The notes under the pieces are model-generated. The model did not search any database. It saw only the letters and a list, made by a program, of their open reading frames with translations, and was not told where the DNA came from. 64,000 nucleotides of DNA. Origin: Streptomyces sp. CB02923 (lineage in GTDB: Bacteria > Actinomycetota > Actinomycetes > Streptomycetales > Streptomycetaceae). Shown here piece by piece: positions 22,592 through 32,800 of the stretch. The DNA is taken from positions 186,001-250,000 of the forward strand of contig NZ_LWKZ01000026.1 in NCBI RefSeq assembly GCF_001905005.1, written 5' to 3'. Numbering within the stretch: position 1 is the first letter of the stretch; the number at the start of each line of letters is the position of its first letter. The translations under genes and the position numbers were made by a program.

Positions 22592-23854
22592 TCAGAGTTG
22601 GAAGGTGATCCGCTCGGTTTCGAGGCCGCGGACGACCACGTGCCTGCGATAGCTCAGTGAGTCCTCGTGCACGTGGAAGCCGCGCAGCCGGCGAGCCAGC
22701 TCACCGAACACGATCTCCGCCTCCAGCCGGGCCAGGCTGCTGCCGAGGCAGAAGTGCGCGCCGGCGCCGAAGGCGAGGTTCATCACGCCCGCCTTGCGGT
22801 CCGCGATGAACCGGTCCGCCCTCGGGTGCACCCGCTCGTCCCGGTTGCCGGACGCGAGGACCAGGGTGACCACCGAGCCCTCGGGGATGTCGAGGCCGTT
22901 GATCCGGTCGGACCGCAGCGCGACACGGCCGGTCAGCATGATCGGGCAGTCGTAGCGCAGCGCCTCGCTGACCACGTCGCCGACGATCGCCGGGTCCTGC
23001 CGGAGCAGCTGGAACTGCTCCGGGTGGCGCGACATCGCGAGCAGGCCGTTGGTGATCAGGTTCGTGGTGGACTCGTGGGCCGCGGTGAACACGGTCACCA
23101 CGACGTTCGTCACCTCACGCCGGCTCAGCCCGCGCCCGTCCTCCTGCGTGGAGAGCAGGCTGGAGATGAGGTCCTCACCGGGGTTGCGGCGGCGCTTGTG
23201 GATGAGGTCCGCGAAGTAGCCGTGCAGTTCCGTGATGGTGCGGACGATGCGGACGAGTTCCTCGCTGTCGAACATCGCGCTGGAGTGGAAGCTGGCCACC
23301 AGCGTGGGCAGCTCCGTGGACAGCGCCATGTCGCTGGACCACTCCCGCAGCATCGGGATGTCCTCGCCCGGGATGCCCAGGAGAGTCGCGATGACCCGCA
23401 GCGAGAGCACCGCGGCCAGGTCCTGCACGCCGTCGAACTCGCCGTCGGCCAGGCAGTCTCGGAGCAGTTCGTCCACGATCTCGCGAATCCACGGCTCGAA
23501 GCTCGCGGTGATCCGTGGCGTGAACGCCTTGCTGACCAGGTTCCGCTGCCGCCCGTGTCCGGGACCGTCCATGAAGAAGATCGAGTTGAGCACCGGCTCG
23601 TCGCCGCGGTCGCCGAAGAGTTCCCGCATCCCCGGCGCGTTGAACGTGTCACTGCCCATGGTCGTGTGGCTCTTGAGCACCGCCGTGCAGGAGGCGTGAT
23701 CGCTCAGCAGCAGGGAACCGTCCGACGTCCACATCGGACCTTGCTCCCGCCACCGCTCGAACAACGGGTAGGGGTTAGTGAGCACCTCCCGGTCGAGCAG
23801 GGCGTGCAGCGGGTTGTCAGGCACGGTGACCGGTGGGCGGATTGGCACCGACAT
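22592..23854 (-). CDS. Cytochrome P450 (PKS operon, downstream of PKS-A)
   Basis: A 420-residue soluble bacterial P450. The haem loop is FGAGAHFCLGSSLA near residue 362, the I-helix oxygen-activation motif is AAHEST near 250, and the K-helix ExxR is EALR. It starts three bases after the PKS-A stop; its ribosome binding site (GGAGAGGAG) overlaps the end of that gene, so translation is coupled. It ends 27 bp before the PKS-B start. Its place between PKS genes makes it a tailoring hydroxylase or epoxidase for the polyketide; the oxidised position cannot be predicted. Confidence 0.96.
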   Translation of the reverse strand: MSVPIRPPVTVPDNPLHALLDREVLTNPYPLFERWREQGPMWTSDGSLLLSDHASCTAVLKSHTTMGSDTFNAPGMRELFGDRGDEPVLNSIFFMDGPGHGRQRNLVSKAFTPRITASFEPWIREIVDELLRDCLADGEFDGVQDLAAVLSLRVIATLLGIPGEDIPMLREWSSDMALSTELPTLVASFHSSAMFDSEELVRIVRTITELHGYFADLIHKRRRNPGEDLISSLLSTQEDGRGLSRREVTNVVVTVFTAAHESTTNLITNGLLAMSRHPEQFQLLRQDPAIVGDVVSEALRYDCPIMLTGRVALRSDRINGLDIPEGSVVTLVLASGNRDERVHPRADRFIADRKAGVMNLAFGAGAHFCLGSSLARLEAEIVFGELARRLRGFHVHEDSLSYRRHVVVRGLETERITFQL

Positions 23855-23857
23855 GGG

Positions 23858-26800
23858 CTAGCTCCTCTCCGTGGCACGGCCGGCAGTGCGACCGGTGTCC
23901 GATGTCGCGTCGTCGAGCACTCCGTCGATCAGCGTGAACATCTCGTCGTCCGTGGCGCCGCTCAGGTCGGGCACCGCGGCCCGCTCCTCGGCGGTGCCGT
24001 CTTCCTGGCTCCGCAGCAGTCGCCGCAGAGTCGTGGTGATCTCCTCGGGGACGGGCGCGGACGGAGGCCGCCGGAGCAGGGCCGCCTCCAGCTCCCGCAG
24101 GCGGTCCAGCACGACCCGCTCGGCCGGGTCGCCCTCGTCGACACCGAGCGCGTCGCCGAGGTACCGGGCCAGCGCGGCGGCGGTGGGATGGTCGTAGACC
24201 GCGGAGGCCGCCAGCGGCACTCCGGTGTCCGCGCCGAGCAGGTTGCGCAGCCGGACCCCGGCCAGCGAGTCCAGGCCCAGCTCCTTGAACGGCCGGTGCG
24301 CGTCCAGGTCTCCGGCCGGGCGGCCCGAAACGACGGCGACCCGGGCGGTGACCAGCTCCAGCAGCACCGAGGACCGCCGCTCCGGCGCGGTGGCCGCCAG
24401 TTGTTCCCGCAACGCGCTCGCGGGTTCGGGCCCGGTGTCCGCGCCCACACCCGGCAGTCCGGAGCACAGGTGCCCTGGCCGTGCGGCGGCGAACCGCGGC
24501 CAGTCCACGGCACCGGCCACGTACTGCGCCGCACCGCCGGACAGTGCCCGCTCCAGCGCGTCCAGCGCCCGGTCGGCGGGCATCGGTGTGGCGCCGCTGT
24601 CCGACTGCGGGCCGGCGGGCCAGGACGTGGTCATCCCGGTGTCCAGCCAGGGGCCCCAGGCCAGGCTCGTCGCGGGCAGGCCGGCGGCCTGTCGGTGGGC
24701 TGCCAGCGCTTCCACCACGGCGTTGGCCGCGGCGTAGTTGCCCTGCCCCGGCGAGCCCGCGGTACCGGCCAGCGAGGAGCACAGCACGAAGAAGCGCAGC
24801 GGATGGCTGGCGGTCAGCTCGTGCAGGAACCGCGCGCCATCCGCCTTCGCCACGAACACACGCGCCAGCCGGGCCTCGGACAGCGCCTCCAGCACCCCGT
24901 CGTCGAGCACCCCGGCGGCGTGCACCACACCGGTGAGCGACCGCCCGGCGAGCAGCCCGGCCAGCGCCTCGTGGTCCGCCACGTCGCAGTCGGCGATGTC
25001 GACCTCGGTGCCCAGCGCGGTGAGTTCGGCGCGCAGTTCCGTCGCGCCAGGGGTGTCCACGCCCCGGCGGCCGACCAGCAGCAGGCGGTCCGCGCCCCGG
25101 GCCGCCAGCCGGCGGGCGACGTGCGCGCCGATGCCGCCCAGTCCCCCGGTGATCAGCACGGTGCCGATGGGCTCCGTCGTGGCGGGTTCGGTGCGGGGCA
25201 CCGGGACCAGTCGCCTGGCGTGCAGCCGCCCGTCCCGGATCGCGATCTCGTCTCTGGCAGCCAGCGCGGCGGGCAGCGCGGCCAGGTCCTCCACGGCCGG
25301 TCGCGGCGGCAGGTCCACCAGGCCGCCGTGCAGCCGGGGCGCTTCCATGCCCGCGACCCTGACCAGCCCGCACACGGCGGCCTGCTCCGGATTCGGCACG
25401 GTGTCCGCCGTGTCGGCCCGCACGGCGCCGCTGGTGATCGACCACAGGGGCGTATCCGCGCCTCTGGACAGCAGCGCCCGCAGCAGCGCCAGGGTGGCGG
25501 CCAGGCCGGTCGGCACCCGCGGGGTGTCCGGGCCCTCGGCCATCGCCAGGAGGGATACGATGCCGCCGCCCGGCAGGTCGGGCAGCAGCCGGTCCCAGTG
25601 CTCGCCGTCCACGGCGTCGCCGCGCACGGTGCGGGTCCCTTCGCCCAGCACGCGCGCCACGTCCTCGGTGAGCCGGTCCCAGTCCGCGCCCGGCGGGGCC
25701 ACCACCAGCCACGGCCCCGGCGCGTCGGCGACCGGGCCGGGGACGGGCAGCAGCGGCCACTCGACACCGTGCAGCAGAGGGTCGGCGGGAGCCCCGTCGT
25801 CGTCGGGCAGCCAGAACCGTTGCCGGGTGAACGCGTAGCCGGGCAGTGGCACCGCCCGCCCGCCTGCGCACCAGGCCGCCCAGTCCACGTCGACCCCTCG
25901 GGTGTACGCGGTCGCCAGCGCCGTCAGCAGGCCGTGCACCTCGTCGGCGTCCTGCCGTAGCACCGGCAGGAAACCGTCCCCGCCCAGCGCCTCCTGGCCG
26001 AGCGCGCTGAGCGTCGCGCCCGGTCCCAGCTCCAGGTAGGTGCTGGTGCCCGCCGTGTCCAGAGCGCGCAGGCAGTCGTGGAAGCGCACCGGTTCCCGCG
26101 CATGCCGGACCCAGTACTCCGGGTCACGAAGCTCTTCGGTGACCCGTGCGCCGGTCACGGAGGACACGAACGGAATCGCCGGTGTCCGGAAGTCCAGTTT
26201 GGCCAGCACCTCCCGGAAGGGGTCCAGGACCGGGTCCATGTGGTGGGAGTGGAACGCGTGCCGCACCGTCAGGCGGTGCGCGTGGGTCACCCGCTGCGAG
26301 ATCTCCCGCACCGCGTCCGCGTCCCCGGCGAGCACCACGGAGGCGGGCCCGTTCACCGCGGCCAGCGCCACCCGGTCCTCGCGGCCGCGCAGCAGTTCCG
26401 GCACGTCGGCTTCCGGTATCTGGACCGCCACCATCGCGCCCTCGCCGCCGAGTTCGTGCATCAGCCGCCCGCGCGCGGCCACCAGTGCGCAGGCGTCGGC
26501 CAGCGAGAACACGCCCGCGGCGTGCGCTGCGGCGAGTTCGCCGACCGAGTGCCCGGCCACCGCGTCCGGCCGCACCCCCAGCGTGGTGAGCAGCCGGAAC
26601 ACCGCCACCTGAACCGCGAACACCGCGGCCTGCGCATGGTCGGTGCGTTCGCCGGGGCCGTCCCGGAGGATCTCGGCGAGCGGCCGGTCCAGCAGCGGGT
26701 CCAGCTCGGCGGCGATCTCCTGGAGGGCCGCCGCGAACACCGGTACCCGGTCGCTGAGCGACGTGGCCATGGCCGCGTACTGCACGCCCTGGCCGGGGAA

Positions 26801-29800
26801 CAGGAACGCGGTCGCGCCGTCGGCCGTCACTCCGGTACTGCCGGTCCCGGCTCGCAGCGCGGCGGTCAGCTCGCCGGTGTCCGTGCCGAGCACGACGGTA
26901 CGGGCACGCAGCCGGGCCCGCGTGGTGGCCAGCGAGTACGCCACGTCCAGCGCGGACGGCGAGCCGTTCCCGTCCTCGTCGGTCAGCCGGCGGAGCAGGG
27001 CCTCGGCCTGCGCGGGCAGCGCCTCCGGGGTGGCCGCGGAGAGCACCCACGGGATCAGCGGCGGAGCCGCGGCGGCCGTCGGCTCCGGTTCGGGCTCGGG
27101 CTCGGGTTCCTCCAGGATCACGTGCGCGTTGGTGCCGCTGAGGCTGAACGAGGACACCGCCGCCCGGCGCGGACGGCCCACGCGCGGCCAGTCCATCGGC
27201 TCGTCCAGCAACCGCACCGCGCCGTCGTCCCAGTTCACGTGCGGGCTCGGGGCATTCAAGTGCAGGGTCTGGGGCAACCGGCCGTGGCGCATGGCCAGCA
27301 CCATCTTGAGCACACCCGCCACGCCCGCCGCGGCCTGGGTGTGCCCGAGGTTGGACTTCGCGGACCCGACCAGCACGGGCCGCGCCCGGTCCTGCCCGTA
27401 GGTCGCCAGCAGCGCGGTGGCCTCGATCGGGTCGCCGAGCGGGGTGCCGGTGCCGTGCGCCTCCACCGCGTCCACCTCGTCGGGCGCCAGGCCCGCGACG
27501 GCCAGCGCGTCCCGGATCACCCGCTGCTGGGCCGATCCGCTCGGCGCGGTCAGCCCGTTGGACGCGCCGTCGGAGTTGAGTGCCGAGCCGCGCAGCACGG
27601 CGAGCACCCGGTGGCCCCGTTCACGCGCGGTGGAAAGCCGCTCCATCACCAGCAGGCCGGCGCCCTCGCTCCACGCGGTGCCCTCCGCGGCCGCGTCGAA
27701 CGGTTTGCACCGGCCGTCCGGAGCGAGCACCCCCACCTGGGAGAACTCCACGAACAGCGTCGGCGTGGTGAGCACCGTGATGCCACCCGCCAGCGCGACC
27801 GTGCACTCACCGGCCCGCAGCGCCTGCGCGGCCTGGTGCATCGCCACCAGCGCGGAGGAACACGCCGTGTCCACCGTGATCGCCGGGCCGTGGAAGCCGA
27901 ACGTGTAGGCCAGCCGCCCCGATGCGACGCTGCCCGCGTTGCCGATCGACACGTCGCCGGTGAGGTCCTCGGGCGTCCGGTGCGCGTGGCGCGCGTAGTC
28001 GTTGCCCATCAGCCCGAGGTAGACACCGGTGCGGGTGCCCCGTAACGCGGTCGGGTCGATCCCGGCGTCTTCCAGCGCGTGCCAGGCCAGTTCCAGCAGG
28101 ATGCGCTGCTGCGGGTCCATCGAGACCGCCTCGGCCGGGGCGACGCCGAAGAAGCCGTTGTCGAACTCGGCGATCCCGTCCAGGAAGCCGCCGTGCCGTA
28201 CGTAGCTGCGCCCGCCGCGGCCCGGCTCCGGGTGGTAGATCTCGTCCAGGTTCCAGCCGCGGTCTGCCGGGAATTCGGTGATCGCGTCCCGCCCGGCGGC
28301 CAGCAGCGCCCACAGCTCGTCCGTGGTGGACACCCCGCCGGGAAGGCGGCAGCTCGCGCCGACCAGCACCACCGGGTCGTCCATGTCGTACGTGCCGGGC
28401 CCGGCGGCCGGTGTCCGGCCGCCGGGTGACGCGGTGGGGAGCTGCCCGGACAGGTACCCGGCCAGGGCCGTGGGGGTGGGGTGGTCGAACACCGCGGTCG
28501 CGGAGAGCCGCACCCCGGTCGCGGCGGTGAGCCGGTTACGCAGCTCCACCCCGGACAGCGAGTCGAAGCCGATGTCGCGGAACGCCCGCGCCGGGTCCAC
28601 CCGGCGCTCCACGCCGAGCACGGAGCCCACCGTGGCCAGCACGAGATCGAGCACCGGCCGCTCGCCACCGGAGACGAACACGGGCGCCGCGGCCACGGCG
28701 GCCGGCCGGGCCGCGCTCCGCCGGACGCCGAGCAGCCCGGCCCACACCGGTGCCCGCTCCGGGCCTGCCGCACGCACGCCGGCCAGGTCGAAACGGGCGG
28801 GCACGGTGCACGCCAGGCCGGTGCCCAGTGCCGCGTCGAACAGTGCGAGCCCGTGTTCGCGGGACATCGGCACGAGCCCGGTGCGCCGCAGCCGGGCCCG
28901 GTCGGTGTCGCCCAGCCGCCCGGTCATGCCGGTGTCCTGCGCCCAAAGTCCCCACGCCATCGACGAAGCGGGCAGTCCCCGCGAGCGGCGGTGCTGCGCC
29001 AGCCCGTCCAGCCACGCGTTGGCGGCCGCGTAATTCGCCTGCCCCGGCGTGCCGAGGACACCGGCTACGGAGGAGAACAGCACGAACGCGGCGAGGTCGA
29101 GGTGTGCGGTCAGTTCGTGCAGGTTGCGCGCACCTTCGACTTTCGGTCGCAGCACCGCGTGCAGCCGTTCGGCGGTGAGGGAGCGCACCGTGCCGTCGTC
29201 CAGCACCCCGGCGGCGTGGATCACCGCGGTCAGCGGGTGCTGCGCGGGGATCGCCGCGAGCAGTTCGGCGAGGGCGGCCCGGTCGGCGACGTCGCATGCG
29301 ACGACCGTGATCTCGGCGGTGCCGGTCAGGTCCTCAAGACCGAGCGCCGCCGTGCCGCCCCGCCGCCCCGCCAGCACCAGGTGCCGCACCCCGTGCTCGG
29401 TGACCAGGTGCCGGGCCAGCTCCCGGCCGAGTACGCCGGTCCCGCCGGTGATCAGCACCGTGCCTCCGGCGAGGGCGGGCCGGTCCCCCGTCCGCGTCAC
29501 CCTGGCCAGTCGCGGCGCGAACGCCTGCCCGCCCCGGATGGCGATCTCCGGCTCACCGGTGCCCAACGCCTGCTCCAGGGCGGAGCCGTCCTCCTCGGAG
29601 CCGTCCTCCTCGGGGTCGCCGGGGCGCTCCAGGTCGACCAGCACGAACCGGCCGGGATGTTCGGTGCGTGCCGTGCGGACCAGGCCCCAGACCGCCGCGG
29701 CGTCGGGGTCCTGGTCCTCCTCCGGGGTGATCGCGACCGCGCCACGGGTCCGCACGATCAGGGGCCCGCCCGTCGCCGTCTCGTCGTCGGTGTCCAAGAA

Positions 29801-32800
29801 CTCGCGGACCCGCGCCAGTGCTTCCTCGGGCCCGGCCGCGTCCACGATCGGCGCGTCCACGATCGCCGGGGCGGGCCGCCGCGCGACCGGCACCCAGTCC
29901 AGCCGGTGCAGCGCCCGGTCCACGCCCGCCGTCCCCGGCCGTACGGGCCCCACGGGCCGGAGCGTGAGCGCGCTGACCGTGGCCACCGCTTCCCCCGCCG
30001 CGTCGGCGAGCGCCACGGCGTACGAGTCGTTGCCCTGCGGAGTCAGCCGCACCCGCAATGCCGTGGCCCCGACCGCGTGGAGTGCGACCCCGCTCCAGGA
30101 GAACGGCAGCCTCACCGGCTCGTCCCCCGCATCCAGCAGCAGCGGGTGCAACGCGGCGTCGAGCAGGGCCGGGTGCAGGCCGAACCGCCCGGGATCGACC
30201 GGCAGCTCGACCTCGGCCCAGCGCTCCGCGCCGAGCCGCCAGGCCCGCCGCAGCCCCTGGAAGGCCGGCCCGTACTCGTAACCCCGCTCGTCGAGCTGTG
30301 CGTACGCGCCGTCGAGGTCGATCTCCTCGGCACCGGCCGGCGGCCACTCCGTCAGGGGCGCGCCGCCGGGCCCCGCGGCCCGGAGCGTCCCGGTCGCGTA
30401 CCGGGTCCACGGCGCGTCCGGCGCGGACCGGCCGTACATCGCCAGCGTGCCCGGATCCGTCTCGCCGATCGCGATCTGCAACTCGGTCTCGCCCCGCTCG
30501 GACAGCACCAGCGGGCTCTCCAGCACCAGTTCGTCCAGCATCGGCAGCCCCGCCCGCTCACCCGCGTGCAGCGCCAGTTCGACGAACGCGGCCCCGGGCA
30601 GCAGCACGGTGCCGCGCACCTCGTGCTCGGCCAGCCAGGGGTGCCGGGTGAGGGAGAGCCGGCAGGTGGCGACCAGGCCACCGCCCGCGAGCTGGACCAC
30701 CGAGTCCAGCATCGGATGCCCGGCGACGGGCCCGGAGGCGGCGGTGGGCAGCATCCAGTACCGCTGCTCGCGGAACGGGTAGGTCGGCAGTTCCACACGC
30801 CGGGCGCCGTCGAACAGCCCGTTCCAGTGCACGTCCACACCGTGTACGGCTGCCTCGGCCACCGCCAGCAGGAAGCGGTCGGCACCACCGTCGTCCCGCT
30901 TCAGGGTCTCCAGCGCCACGCCGGCCCCGTCGTGGTCCTCCTCGTGGTCACCGAGGATCTGCCGCACGCCGCCGGCGAGCACCGGATGCGGGCTCGACTC
31001 CAGGAACGTGGTGTGCCCGGCGGCGACCAGCCCGCGCACCGTCGCCTCGAACTCGACCGTGGCGCGCAGGTTGCGGTACCAGTAGTCCGCGTCCAGCCCG
31101 GTGGTGTCCACCGGACCGCCGGTCACGGTCGAGTGGAAGGGAACCTCGGCCGCCATCGGAGTCACCGGCGCCAGCAGTTCGCGCAGCTCCGCACGCAGCA
31201 GTTCGACCTGCGCCGAATGCGAGGCGTAGTCCACCGGCAGCAGGCTCGCCCGGATGTCCTCGGCGACCAGCGCGGCGGCGAACTGCTCGACCGCCTCGAC
31301 GGCGCCCGAAACCACCGTCGCGCGCGGCCCGTTGACCGCGGCCACCGAGAGATCCTCGCCCCAGGGGGCCATCGACTCCTCGACCGCCGCTCTCGGCAGC
31401 CCCACCGACAGCATCCGGCCCGTGCCGGAGAGCGCCCGCAAGGCCCGGCTGCGCAGCGTGACGATCCGCGCCCCGTCGTCCAGGGACAGCGCTCCGGCCA
31501 CGGTCGCGGCCGCGATCTCGCCCTGGGAGTGGCCCACCACCGCGGCCGGCCGCACCCCGTGTGCCCGCCAGAGTCCGGCCAGCGACACCATGACCGCCCA
31601 CAGCGCGGGCTGCACCACGTCCACCCGGAGCAGCGCGTCCGCGTCGGTGAGCACGTCGCCCAGGTTCCAGTCCACGTACGGCGCCATCGCGTCCTGACAG
31701 GCCGCCATGTGCCCGGCGAAGACCGGGCTGGACTCCAGCAGTTCCGTGGCCATCCCGGTCCACTGCGTGCCCTGGCCGGGGAACAGCAGCACCGGACGGG
31801 CGTCCCGGCAGGGGGACCCGACGACCGTGCCCGGTGCCGAACCGCCCTCGGCGAGCGCGTCCAGTCCGTGCACCAACGAGCCCCGGTCCCGGCCGAGGAC
31901 GGCGGCCCGGTGCTCGAACCCCGCCCGGCCGGTCGCCAGCGTGAATCCGGCGTCCAGCAGGCCGACCCGGTCCGGGCGGAGCCGCTCGGCCAGCCGGCCG
32001 GCCTGCTCCCGCAGTGCCTCCGCCGTCCGTGCGGACAGCAGCAGCGGCACCGCGGACGCCGGTCGCGGCGCCGCGGCGGGCGCGGGTTCCGGCGCCTGTT
32101 CCAGGATCACGTGGGCATTGGTGCCGCTGATGCCGAACGAGGACACCCCGGCCCGGCGCGGGAGTCCGGTCTCCGGCCACGGCGTGTCCTCCGCGAGCGG
32201 GGTGACCCTGCCGGTCTCCCAGTCCACGTGCGGGCTGGGCTCGGTCAGGTGCAGGATGCGCGGCAGCACGCCGTCGCGCATGGCGTGCACCATCTTCAGG
32301 ATGCCCGCCGCCCCGGCGGCGGCCTGCGTGTGCCCGATGTTCGACTTGACCGACCCCACCAGCAGCGAGCGCGCCCGCTGCGGGCCGTGCACCGCCAGCA
32401 GCGCCCGTGCCTCGATCGGGTCGCCGAGCGCGGTGCCCGTGCCGTGCGCCTCCACCGCGTCGACGTCCGCCCCGGACAGTCCGGCGTCGGCCAGCGCCGC
32501 CCGCAGCACCCGTTCCTGAGCCGGCCCGCTGGGTGCGGAGAGCCCGTTGGAGGCCCCGTCCGAGTTGACCGCGGTGCCACGCACCAGCGCGTGTACGGTG
32601 TGCCCGTGGCGCAGGGCGTCGGAGAGCCGTTCCAGTACCAGCATTCCGACGCCCTCGGACCAGGCCGTACCGTCCGCCGTCGCGGAGAACGGCTTGCACC
32701 GGCCGTCCGGGGCGAGGCCCCGCAGCCGCGAGAACTCCACGAACATCTCCGGGGTCGCCATCACCGTCACCCCGCCGGACAGAGCCAGGTCACACTCGCC